Source: JALZDI01 sp965653225 (lineage in GTDB: Bacteria; Actinomycetota; Actinomycetes; Propionibacteriales; Nocardioidaceae). Taken from it: a DNA stretch of 37,613 nt. Where the stretch lies: positions 1 to 37,613 of the forward strand of contig CBFGZI010000023.1 in assembly GCA_965653225.1 (NCBI GenBank). Reading direction: 5' to 3'. Shown one piece after another: positions 31,022 to 37,613 of this stretch; the stretch's first letter is position 1; the number at the start of each line of letters is the position of its first letter. The translations under genes and the position numbers were made by a program. The notes under the pieces were generated by a model. The model was not told where the DNA came from. It ran no database searches and worked only from the letters and a program-made list of their open reading frames with translations.

Positions 31022-31486
31022 CTAGTTCGAGTCCGGGTGTCGCTGTTGGTCGCGCTCGGTCGCTGCGACCTCGCGGTTGACCTCGGCCTGGGAACGGGAG
31101 GCCTGGGCACGGCGTCGGGCGATAGAGGCCTCGGTGCGGTCCAAGTTGGCCTTGCTCTCGGCCAGGCGGGAACGGGCGCGGTCGAGCGCCTCCACGGCAC
31201 GCTGCTCGGTGGTCTCGGTCAGGATCCCGAGGGCACGAGCGAGCTGATCGGTGCGCAGCTGTTGCTCCGCGGCCAGCGTGTCCCGCTGGTCGGCGCGCAG
31301 CTCCCGCTCGTCGTTGAACCGTTCGCGCTGGTCGGCGATGCGTTCACGCTGGTCGGCGACGCGCTCGCGTACGTCTGCGATGTGTTCGCGCTCGCTGGCT
31401 GCCTGCTCGCGCTTCTGAACCGCCAGCTCCCGCGCCTCGAGCTCGCGTCGCTCGGCGTCGCCGGCCTGCTTGCTTTGAGCCGCCAC
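31022..31486 (-). CDS. Heptad-repeat coiled-coil protein
   Basis: 154 residues, almost entirely charged coiled coil. Tandem heptads are visible at about 35-70 (RERVADQRERIADQRERFND and neighbours), then a gentler helix (LARALGILTETTEQRAVEAL) and RSRLAESKANLDRTEASIAR. There is no signal peptide or membrane helix. It could be a scaffold or partner for the ANTAR/DivI1A proteins nearby, but nothing shows this. GTG 31486 is chosen as the first start before the helical part. The frame stays open far upstream through unrelated sequence, and no ribosome site is seen, so the start is uncertain. Confidence 0.65.
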   Translation of the reverse strand: MAAQSKQAGDAERRELEARELAVQKREQAASEREHIADVRERVADQRERIADQRERFNDERELRADQRDTLAAEQQLRTDQLARALGILTETTEQRAVEALDRARSRLAESKANLDRTEASIARRRAQASRSQAEVNREVAATERDQQRHPDSN

Positions 31487-31586
31487 GCACCAAGCATGGC
31501 GCGCCGCGATGCACCTGTCACCTACTGGGTTCGCCGCCGGCAGCTCCTCGATCCGACGAACAGCGGTGGTGCACGACGAGAAGGGC

Positions 31587-31882
31587 TCAGTACCCGTACA
31601 GCTCGAAGTATCGGGCGTATATCGCCTCGACCTTCCGGAGCAGATCGCGCCGCCCGTCGAACAGGCTCGCTTCCCGAGGCGTACCTCGAGCGGTGCATCG
31701 GGTAGACCCGCCGCCTTCCGCAGCCGCGCCAGGTCGGCGTCGAACGTCTCCAGCCGGCCGACGAGGTCGTAGAGGACGACACCCTGCTCAGATAATGGCT
31801 GGACCCGCCCGGCCCACTTCCCGGCCGGAAAGTAGCTCCGCAGCGCCCGGCGAGTAAGGCGTGGCCCCGTCCTGTGGGTCAT
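31587..31882 (-). pseudogene. Frameshifted gene of unknown function
   Basis: From ATG 31882 the minus strand encodes a sensible protein: MTHRTGPRLTRRALRSYFP, then VLYDLVGRLETFDADLARLR and LPDAPLEVRL. Near 31680 the good reading moves to another frame, which continues EASLFDGRRDLLRKVEA and IYARYFELYGY before a TGA at 31587-31589. The joined product would be about 98 residues. A one-base indel, a sequencing error or programmed frameshifting would explain it. The family is not recognised. It lies just upstream of the coiled-coil gene in the same direction. Confidence 0.5.
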
Positions 31883-31982
31883 GACCGGACAGCCCATCCC
31901 GAAAGCACCCATTCTTGTGCGGTTGTGAGCACGCACGCACTTCGGCCCTGGATTCGGCCGGTCACCGCAACACCGCGGCCAA

Positions 31983-32003
31983 TGAGACGGAATCTGAGAC
32001 GGA
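31983..32003 (+). repeat. Direct repeat TGAGACGGA x2
   Basis: TGAGACGGA at 31983-31991 and 31995-32003, separated by ATC, in the region upstream of the GAF-ANTAR gene. The 12-bp spacing is close to one helical turn, as for tandem regulator sites. The significance is unproven. Confidence 0.4.
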
Positions 32004-32051
32004 GCAACGCGAGGACGGTCCGTGGTGGGTCTTCCTCGTCCCGCGAGCTGG

Positions 32052-32073
32052 GGCATGCATGCCTGAGTATATT
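32052..32073 (+). promoter_or_regulatory. Promoter of the GAF-ANTAR gene with palindrome GGCATGCATGCC
   Basis: TATATT (32068-32073) is the most consensus-like -10 in the window. A perfect 12-bp palindrome, GGCATGCATGCC (32052-32063), fills the spacer where a repressor would act. The start codon at 32127 would have a ~46-nt leader. The -35 (about 32045) is poor. Confidence 0.5.
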
Positions 32074-32126
32074 GAGTGCCGTCGATGCTCGGGGCTGATG
32101 ACGTTGGGAAGAGCGGGCCACCGATC

Positions 32127-32888
32127 ATGGACAAATCACCGGAGTCACTTGACCCGAGTCCCCTTGACCCGAGTGCCCTTGCGCAGTCGGTGGGAAGCCT
32201 TGGCGCGGTGTTCGCCAGGTTGGCGGAGTTCGTCTACGCGCCAGCCGGTGTCGAGGACGTCTTCGCTGAGCTCTGCCGGACTGCTCCGATGGTGTTGCCT
32301 GGCTGCGACCACGCGAGCGTGATGCTGCGCCGCGATGGACGGTTCAGCACGGTTGCCGCCAGCGACGAGGTGGCACGCGAGATCGATCGGGCCGAGCTCA
32401 TGCTCGATGACGGGCCGTGCGTAGACGCGATCACCGAGGAGGCGGCTCAGATCGATGCAGATCTGACCGACGGCAGTCCCTGGCCGCAGCTGGCGACGTG
32501 GGTACTCACGCACACACCGGTGCGGGGGATGCTGGGGTATCGCTTGAAGGTCGACGAGACCAAGGTCGGTGCCCTGAACATCTTCTCCGACACACCCGGC
32601 GCGTTGACGACCGCGGCCGCTGACCAGGCGGCTGTCTTTGCCGCGTTCACCGCGATAGCGGCCCGCGCGGCCAGTCACCGCGAGGGTGTCGAGACTCTTC
32701 GCGACGGACTGCGCAGCAACCGCGAGATCGGCAAGGCTGTCGGGCTGCTGATGGCCTTCCACAAGGTCAGCGATGACGAGGCTTTCGCGATCTTGCGTAA
32801 AACCGCGAACGACCTGAACCTCAAACTCGCGGATGTGGCCCGCGAGATCCTTGACTACCACCGTGGGGCCCCGGGAAGCGTCTACTGA
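32127..32888 (+). CDS. GAF-ANTAR regulator (RNA-binding antiterminator)
   Basis: 253 residues. A GAF-type sensor domain spans about 20-180 (AELCRTAPMVLPGCDHASVML, LDDGPCVDAI, GYRLKVDETKVGALNIFS). A canonical ANTAR domain follows at about 190-250 (NREIGKAVGLLMAFHKVSDDEAFAILR, LNLKLADVAREIL). ANTAR domains bind paired RNA hairpins and prevent transcription termination when the sensor is triggered; the ligand is unknown. Two LDPSxL repeats sit in the N-terminal tail. ATG 32127 is preferred over an upstream in-frame ATG at 32076, which would fall almost at the predicted transcription start. Confidence 0.9.
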   Translation: MDKSPESLDPSPLDPSALAQSVGSLGAVFARLAEFVYAPAGVEDVFAELCRTAPMVLPGCDHASVMLRRDGRFSTVAASDEVAREIDRAELMLDDGPCVDAITEEAAQIDADLTDGSPWPQLATWVLTHTPVRGMLGYRLKVDETKVGALNIFSDTPGALTTAAADQAAVFAAFTAIAARAASHREGVETLRDGLRSNREIGKAVGLLMAFHKVSDDEAFAILRKTANDLNLKLADVAREILDYHRGAPGSVY

Positions 32889-33058
32889 CCCCAGCGTGTG
32901 CCCGGGTCACATCCCCGGACCACTCTGATTCGAACCCGCGGCCGGCGAACGAGCCCAGAACGGAGACCACAGGTCAGCCGGCGTGGGGAGTTGGTGTAGT
33001 AGGAGATTGGCGCTGCGTTGCTGGTTTGGATGCTTCGGTTTCTGGGTAGCCGCCGGTT

Positions 33059-33985
33059 GTGGCCGCCGTGGGTGCGAGCAACAGCTTTGAGATGGCCGCG
33101 CGGGCGACGAAATGTGCGCGGCGGGCGGCCGAGTACGCCAATGCGGTGGCTGTGCGGACGACTGCTTTGGCTGAGCACCAGGAGCGGGTGGCTGGGTCGG
33201 GCGCCAGCGCGGCCGCGTCACGGATCCGGGCGACGCGGATGGACCGTAACAGCGAGCAGTGCCAGCGGGCGGCGGAGCAGGTGCACCGCAGTTTCCTGGC
33301 CAAGTTGGTGCGGTGGGCCTCGCTCGATGACGCGGCCACGTTGCTGGGGCCGGGGTTGATGGGCGGGGTTGCGGCCGCGGCCGGCTGGGGTGCTGCGGTC
33401 CTCACGGTGAGCGATAGGCAGGGTGGAGACCAGTCAGTGGCTGTTTCCGGCCCGACCGCGCGCCGCCTGCACGACCTCGAGGTGATCTTGGCCGAGGGTC
33501 CCGCGCGAGACGCGGTCAGGGTCGGGGCACTGACGGCTGATCAGGACGAGCTGGTCGCACGCTGGCCTCGGTTCGGTCCGGCGGCCTGGGGGTTGGGAGT
33601 TGCGGCCGTGGCCGCGGTTCCGGTGGACCTGGGCACGGGGGAGGAGGGTCTGTGTGGTTCGCTGACTGGCTTTGGCCCTCCAATGCCAGCTGCCGAGGTG
33701 AACGTGTGCGGGCTCGATGAGGTTGCCGAGGCGCTTGGCCAGACGGTGTCGCGAGCGCCCGGAGTACTCGGTGCGGGTGCGTCGGACCTGCCGGCCGTGG
33801 TGGGGTACAACGAGCAGCACGCTCAGCCTGCGTTACACCTGGCGGCGGGCAGCCTGCACGCACGCTGCGGAGTGGCCATAGATGATGCGCTTGCGCTGAT
33901 TCGTGCGCATGCGTTCGGCGAGAGCCGGCCGGTGGTCGAGGTGGCCCAGGAGATCATCGTCGGCCGTTTGTCGCTGGAGCCGTGA
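33059..33985 (+). CDS. Divergent GAF-ANTAR-like regulator with basic N-terminal helix
   Basis: 308 residues. An Ala/Arg-rich helical N-terminus (about 1-95, including MAARATKCARRAAEYANAVA) is unusual for the family. A GAF-like region follows at about 105-235 (AAVLTVSDR, DLEVILAEGPARDAV, VAAVPVDLG, LCGSLTGFG). The C-terminus (about 250-303) is an ANTAR-like helix set: PALHLAAGSLHARCGVAIDD, LALIRAHAFGE, VVEVAQEIIVGRL. RNA-contacting residues differ from the classic form. The GTG start is uncertain, with no ribosome site; a GTG at 33068 or an ATG at 33092 are alternatives. Probable signal-responsive antiterminator; ligand and targets unknown. Confidence 0.75.
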   Translation: MAAVGASNSFEMAARATKCARRAAEYANAVAVRTTALAEHQERVAGSGASAAASRIRATRMDRNSEQCQRAAEQVHRSFLAKLVRWASLDDAATLLGPGLMGGVAAAAGWGAAVLTVSDRQGGDQSVAVSGPTARRLHDLEVILAEGPARDAVRVGALTADQDELVARWPRFGPAAWGLGVAAVAAVPVDLGTGEEGLCGSLTGFGPPMPAAEVNVCGLDEVAEALGQTVSRAPGVLGAGASDLPAVVGYNEQHAQPALHLAAGSLHARCGVAIDDALALIRAHAFGESRPVVEVAQEIIVGRLSLEP

Positions 33986-34064
33986 CGCAAGGACGGGTCC
34001 GGGGCCGCCACCCACAGCCCGCGCGTGCTGACGCTTGATGGCGATGCCCTCGGCTCCTGTGTGT

Positions 34065-34751
34065 CTACGTCTGGTACAGCAGCAGCGACAGCGCGATGTA
34101 GTAAACCGCGAAGGCCGCGACGGTGAGCGCGTGAAAGACTTCGTGGAAGCCGAACCAGCATGGTGAGGGGTCTGGCTTTCTGCGCGCGTACACCAGCCCG
34201 CCGCAGGAGTACAGCATTCCCCCGATGACGATCAACGTGAGCACCGCGGGCCCGCCGGCACGGGCGAAGTCGTCGACCCAGAAGATGGCGGTCCAGCCCA
34301 GCGCCACGTAGATGGCGGTGTAGATCCAGCGGGGCGCGCTGGGCCAGAGCATGCGGAAGCCGACACCGAGCAGGGCCCCGGCCCAGACCAGGGTCAACAG
34401 CAGGAGCCGGTCTGGTCCGGACAGCAACAACAGCACGAAGGGCGTGTAGGTGCCCGCGATCATCAAGAAGATGTTTGCGTGGTCCAGCCGTCGCAGCAGC
34501 CTACGGGTGCGCGGGGGCCAGTTCCCCCTGTGGTAGAGCGCGCTCACCCCGAACAGCAGTGTGCCTGTGAGAGTGAACACGGCAGTCGCCAGACGAATCA
34601 GTGGGGTGGGCGACAGCGCCACCAGCACGACCCCGGCGGCGGTGGCGACCGGCAGTGCGCCGGCGTGCAGCCAGCCGCGCAGCCTGGGCTTGGCGCGCTG
34701 GAGCTGTTCTTGAGCGGCAGCATCGGTCCGCGAGGCGTCCAGCTGAGTCAC
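34065..34751 (-). CDS. Hemolysin III / adiponectin-receptor-like membrane protein
   Basis: 228 residues with seven hydrophobic helices. The family's metal-site motifs are all present: SALYHR (helix 2), DHANIFLMIAGTYTPF (helix 3) and a late HEVFHAL (helix 7). These Ser/His/Asp residues place it in the CREST superfamily, probable membrane hydrolases; true hemolysis is not implied. GGAGG lies 4 nt before GTG 34751. It is a single-gene unit. The final residues (LSLLLYQT) are typical. Confidence 0.9.
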   Translation of the reverse strand: MTQLDASRTDAAAQEQLQRAKPRLRGWLHAGALPVATAAGVVLVALSPTPLIRLATAVFTLTGTLLFGVSALYHRGNWPPRTRRLLRRLDHANIFLMIAGTYTPFVLLLLSGPDRLLLLTLVWAGALLGVGFRMLWPSAPRWIYTAIYVALGWTAIFWVDDFARAGGPAVLTLIVIGGMLYSCGGLVYARRKPDPSPCWFGFHEVFHALTVAAFAVYYIALSLLLYQT

Positions 34752-35108
34752 ATGTCCTCCCGTCAGACAGACAAGGCGACTCACGCGAGGCGTGCGTCAT
34801 GCACCGGTACCCACGCGCCGCCCGCCCCTATCGTGGAGCGGAGGGTTCGACAGGGGTCAGGGTCGATGGTCGAGGTCCGCGCGTTGCGGCACCACCGTTT
34901 CGCAGACCAGCGGTTCGCAGACCAGCAAGCACGCTGATCCTCCTCTGTCCTGATGAACGTGACCATGTAAGTCAGGCGAATCAGCGTCTTCGTCGAGCCT
35001 CGCCTGTTGGACAACTTCCGACTGCCCGCGAGTATGAATACCGAACCAGTCGCTATCGAAGAGCCGCCCAGCGCACCCTCACCCGATCCGTGCTGACGGC
35101 CGTCGACG
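34752..35108. other. Gene-free region before the tRNA-Ser terminator
   Basis: 357 bp with no credible gene on either strand. It contains a tandem repeat of TTCGCAGACCAGC (34899-34911 and 34914-34926, 15-bp period). Nothing else is recognised. Confidence 0.5.
34899..34926 (+). repeat. Tandem 15-bp repeat
   Basis: TTCGCAGACCAGC occurs twice with a 2-nt gap (GG). Probably replication slippage in non-coding DNA. Confidence 0.5.
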
Positions 35109-35149
35109 AACGCCGGGACGGCCTCGGCGTGGAGGCCTGTCCCGGCGTT
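35109..35149 (-). terminator. Terminator downstream of tRNA-Ser
   Basis: AACGCCGGGAC-GGCCTC (35109-35125) pairs with GAGGCC-T-GTCCCGGCGTT (35132-35149), a 17-bp stem with one bulged T. It begins 15 nt past the tRNA 3' end on the minus strand. The TTTT-like plus-strand flank means it could act in both directions. Confidence 0.8.
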
Positions 35150-35164
35150 TTGCCTGGTGGGTGC

Positions 35165-35252
35165 TGGCGGAGGATGCGGGATTCGAACCCGCGAGGGGTT
35201 GCCCCCAACACGCTTTCCAAGCGTGCGCCCTAGGCCACTAGGCGAATCCTCC
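35165..35252 (-). tRNA. tRNA-Ser (anticodon GGA)
   Basis: 88 nt on the minus strand with encoded CCA. The acceptor stem GGAGGAT pairs with ATCCTCC, discriminator G precedes CCA, the anticodon loop TTGGAAA gives GGA (codons UCC/UCU), the T-loop is GGTTCGAATCC, and the long variable arm is typical of serine. A -10 box, TAGCCT (35265-35260), lies 7 nt upstream of the 5' end. It sits next to the SRP RNA and dnaX, a common actinobacterial order. Confidence 0.97.
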
Positions 35253-35259
35253 GCCGCAG

Positions 35260-35265
35260 AGGCTA
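35260..35265 (-). promoter_or_regulatory. -10 box TAGCCT of tRNA-Ser
   Basis: TAGCCT on the minus strand ends 7 nt before the mature 5' end, so transcription would start at or very near the tRNA. Confidence 0.5.
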
Positions 35266-35313
35266 TCGGTTGCCTCGTCACCGCCCGAAACCGAGTCCGA
35301 TTGGCATGCCCCC

Positions 35314-35319
35314 TAGACT
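35314..35319 (+). promoter_or_regulatory. -10 box TAGACT of the SRP RNA
   Basis: TAGACT lies about 7 nt before the predicted 5' end of the SRP RNA, at the expected spacing. Confidence 0.55.
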
Positions 35320-35325
35320 GGCCAC

Positions 35326-35415
35326 AGCCCCTCGCGCGGCGGCACCCCGCCCAACTCCCCCAGGGCCGGAAGGCAGCAAGGGTAAGCAGGCTCTGCCGGG
35401 TGCGCGGGGGGTCTT
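35326..35415 (+). ncRNA. ffs: SRP 4.5S RNA (small bacterial type)
   Basis: The conserved apical domain of helix 8 is present: GGGCCGGAAGGCAGCAAGGG followed by TAAGCAGGC and TCTGCCGGGTGCGCG. It contains the GGAA tetraloop and the asymmetric loop that bind Ffh. The outer stem pairs CCCCTCGCGCGGC with GTGCGCGGGGGG. Ends are estimated from the -10 box and the outer stem, to within about 5 nt. Together with Ffh it targets membrane proteins to FtsY. Confidence 0.93.
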
Positions 35416-35469
35416 CTCATGCGCGGGGCCGACGGTGGACGGCCCCTGTGCGCCGTAGGTGCTCGCGGT

Positions 35470-35475
35470 TAGGGT
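35470..35475 (+). promoter_or_regulatory. -10 box TAGGGT of a probably leaderless dnaX mRNA
   Basis: TAGGGT lies 7 nt before the GTG of dnaX. No ribosome site intervenes, so the transcript probably begins at the start codon. Confidence 0.5.
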
Positions 35476-35482
35476 TTCCGGC

Positions 35483-37613
35483 GTGGAAGCACCCCTGGCT
35501 CTGTACCGGCGCTACCGGCCGGAGACGTTCGGCGAGGTCATCGGTCAGGACCACGTCACCTCGCCGCTGCGTCAGGCGCTGGCCAACAACCGCGTGCACC
35601 ACGCCTACTTGTTCTCCGGCCCCCGCGGCTGCGGCAAGACCACCAGCGCGCGCATCCTGGCCCGGGCGCTGAACTGTGAGCGCGGCCCGACACCGGAGCC
35701 GTGTGGCGAGTGCGAGTCCTGCCGCAACCTGGCCCGCGGTGGGCCCGGCTCGATCGACGTGATCGAGATCGACGCCGCCAGCCACGGCGGTGTCGACGAC
35801 GCCCGCGACCTGCGCGAGCGCGCGTTCTTCGCGCCGGTCAGCAGCCGCTACAAGGTCTACATCGTCGACGAGGCGCACATGGTGACCCCGCAGGGTTTCA
35901 ACGCCCTGCTCAAGCTGGTCGAGGAGCCGCCGCCGCACCTGAAGTTCGTGTTCGCCACCACCGAGCCCGACAAGGTCATCGGCACGATCCGTTCGCGCAC
36001 CCACCACTACCCGTTCCGGCTGGTGCCGCCGAAGGTGCTCGGCGACTACCTCGCCCAGGTCTGCGAGCGCGAGGGCGTGCAGGTCGACGCCGCGGTCCTC
36101 CCGCTGGTCGTACGCGCCGGCGCCGGGTCCGTGCGTGACACCCTGAGCGTGCTCGACCAGCTGATCGGGGGTGCCGCCGACGACGGCGTCACCTACCCAG
36201 CGGCCGCCGCGCTGCTCGGCTACACCCCGGAGTCGCTGCTCGACGAGGTGGTGGACGCCTTCGCCGCGGCGGACGGGGGCGCGGTGTTCAGCGTCATCGA
36301 CAAGGTCATCGAGAGCGGACAGGACCCCCGCCGGTTCGGGGAGGACCTGCTGCGGCGGCTGCGTGACCTGGTGGTCATCGCCGCCGTGCCCGACGCGTCC
36401 GCGAAGGGCATCATCGACGTACCCGAGGACCAGGCCGAGCGCCTCACTGCCCAGGCGGCGCGGTTCGGCCGGGCCGACCTCGCCCGCGCCGCCGACATCC
36501 TCAGCAACGGTCTCACCGAGATGCGCGGGGCCACCGCGCCGCGGCTGCTGCTCGAGCTGGTCTGCGCCCGGGTGCTCCTGCCCGGGGCCGACGACTCCAC
36601 CGAGGGCGTCCACGCGCGCCTCGACCGCATCGAGCGGCGGATGGCGATCGGCGGCACCGTGTCCGCAGAGCGGCCGGCGGACGAGCCCGCCCCAAGGCCA
36701 TCACGGCCGAGCGCCGCGGCTGCGCCCGAGCCCCCCGCCCAGGCAGCCGCCCAGCCCACTTCCCAGCCCACTTCCGAGCCCGCGCCGGCCTGGCCGGAAG
36801 CGGAGGCGGCCACCGCCCCGGCGGCGGAGGAGACACCAGAGCCTCCCGCACCCGCCGAGGAGCCCGCGCACGGCGCGGCGCCTGAGGCGTCCGCTCCGCA
36901 GCCATCTACGTCCAAGGCAGAGAGCGGCATGAGCCTGACCGACGTACGCCGCCTGTGGCCCGACGTCCTCGAGGCGGTGAAGAACCAGCGCCGGTTCACC
37001 TGGATCATGCTCAGCCAGAACGCCCAGGTGTCCGCGTTCGACGGCAGGACGCTGACCATCGGGCTGACCAACGCCGGTGCGCGTGACCGGTTCGTCAGCA
37101 GTGGCAGCGACGAGATCCTGCGCCAGGCGCTGATCGACGTGGTCGGTGTCGACTGGCGCATCGAGGCGATCGTCGACCCCAGCACCGGCTCCTCCGGCGG
37201 TCAGGGCGGCCAAGGGGGTGGCCAGGGCGGCGGCCAGGGCGGCGGCCAGGGCGGCGGCTCCGGCGGGGGTCGCCCGAGCGGTGGCTTCGGCGGGGCCGGT
37301 GCGCCGCCGGGCGCACCGGGCCAGGGTCCTGATGGCTCCGGCTCCCCAGGTGCACCCACTTCCACCCAGCCGCGCGAGCCGGGGTCCGGCCGCTGGCAGC
37401 AGGACGCCCCACCTGAGGAGCCCGCCTCGCAGGCGCCACCGCCCGACGACCGCTCGTCCGCGGAGCGGCCCGCTGGCGTCATTGACCCGGCACCGGCGTC
37501 CGCTGACGACGAAGGCGTTGGGTCCCCCGTCGAGGAGGGCCAGGGGGACCCGCGCGTGAAGGCGTCGCCGGAGAGCGTGCAGCAGGCGCGAGGCGCGATC
37601 CGCCCGACCCGTG
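35483..37613 (+). CDS. dnaX: DNA polymerase III subunit gamma/tau (C-terminus beyond window)
   Basis: Clamp-loader ATPase that loads the beta clamp at the replication fork. 710 residues are in the window and the frame is still open. It starts VEAPLALYRRYRPETFGEVIGQ. The AAA+ domain I has Walker A SGPRGCGKTT (about 45-54), the four-Cys zinc module CERGPTPEPCGECESC (about 64-79), Walker B VYIVDEAHM and sensor 1 FVFATTEPDKV. The lid and collar domains run to about 375. A long Ala/Pro-rich linker (about 390-480), the tau-specific domain (SLTDVRRLWPDVLEAVKN, about 485-575) and a Gly/Gln-rich stretch (about 570-605) follow. No frameshift signal for a short gamma form is evident by eye. Confidence 0.97.
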   Translation, partial: MEAPLALYRRYRPETFGEVIGQDHVTSPLRQALANNRVHHAYLFSGPRGCGKTTSARILARALNCERGPTPEPCGECESCRNLARGGPGSIDVIEIDAASHGGVDDARDLRERAFFAPVSSRYKVYIVDEAHMVTPQGFNALLKLVEEPPPHLKFVFATTEPDKVIGTIRSRTHHYPFRLVPPKVLGDYLAQVCEREGVQVDAAVLPLVVRAGAGSVRDTLSVLDQLIGGAADDGVTYPAAAALLGYTPESLLDEVVDAFAAADGGAVFSVIDKVIESGQDPRRFGEDLLRRLRDLVVIAAVPDASAKGIIDVPEDQAERLTAQAARFGRADLARAADILSNGLTEMRGATAPRLLLELVCARVLLPGADDSTEGVHARLDRIERRMAIGGTVSAERPADEPAPRPSRPSAAAAPEPPAQAAAQPTSQPTSEPAPAWPEAEAATAPAAEETPEPPAPAEEPAHGAAPEASAPQPSTSKAESGMSLTDVRRLWPDVLEAVKNQRRFTWIMLSQNAQVSAFDGRTLTIGLTNAGARDRFVSSGSDEILRQALIDVVGVDWRIEAIVDPSTGSSGGQGGQGGGQGGGQGGGQGGGSGGGRPSGGFGGAGAPPGAPGQGPDGSGSPGAPTSTQPREPGSGRWQQDAPPEEPASQAPPPDDRSSAERPAGVIDPAPASADDEGVGSPVEEGQGDPRVKASPESVQQARGAIRPTR

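Noticed and set aside
34781..35281. A 166-residue minus-strand frame covering the tRNA
   Set aside because: It runs through the tRNA-Ser gene and its terminator and has no protein-like features.

Overview
The window is high-GC (about 70 % by eye), densely coded DNA of an actinobacterium. Indicators are frequent GTG starts, several candidate leaderless genes with TANNNT -10 boxes just before the start codon, LytR_C, GPP34, ANTAR and DivI1A-type proteins, and the order tRNA-Ser / SRP RNA / dnaX at the right end. I cannot name the genus; a Frankia/Sporichthya/Geodermatophilus-like relative is a guess.

Left part (1-8354), mostly ordinary chromosome: the 5' part of a PLP aminotransferase, a CPA1 cation/proton antiporter with a TrkA_C tail, a LytR_C membrane protein with a small conserved partner, a divergent orphan HemA (glutamyl-tRNA reductase-like), a membrane-anchored Ig-like surface protein, a 52-aa membrane peptide, a GPP34 protein and a chloroperoxidase-type hydrolase.

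8648-15277 is a tightly overlapping six-gene operon encoding parts of a type IV secretion-like envelope machine: two-helix pilin-like subunit, PrgI-like protein, VirB4-like ATPase, VirB6/TrbL-like channel protein, VirB8-position protein, and a bifunctional transglycosylase/M23 peptidase. No relaxase, coupling ATPase or integrase is present. Just after it lies a second copy of the 52-aa membrane peptide; both copies share their upstream leader.

15.6-19.6 kb: a 23-residue membrane peptide, a probable gene remnant, a strong bidirectional terminator, a MarR regulator (Cys-rich tail, palindrome over its start codon) with an EamA/DMT exporter, a PaaK-like adenylate-forming enzyme, and a ~380-nt gene-free stretch with a promoter, five hairpins and a terminator that looks like an undescribed structured RNA.

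19.8-34 kb is a signalling island: an RsbW-like kinase, two paralogous STAS antagonists, four small two-motif DivI1A proteins, a MerR-PP2C fusion, a stand-alone receiver, and three ANTAR or ANTAR-like proteins. Two STAS/DivI1A loci about 9 kb apart are duplicates that share an identical 33-nt hairpin element exactly 40 nt before the DivI1A start codon. Kinase, STAS proteins and phosphatase together have all the parts of a partner-switching stress pathway. Inside the island sit a secreted RTX-type calcium-binding protein and an S53 (sedolisin) protease.

Right end (34-37.6 kb): a hemolysin III-family membrane protein, tRNA-Ser(GGA), the SRP 4.5S RNA and dnaX, which runs off the window.
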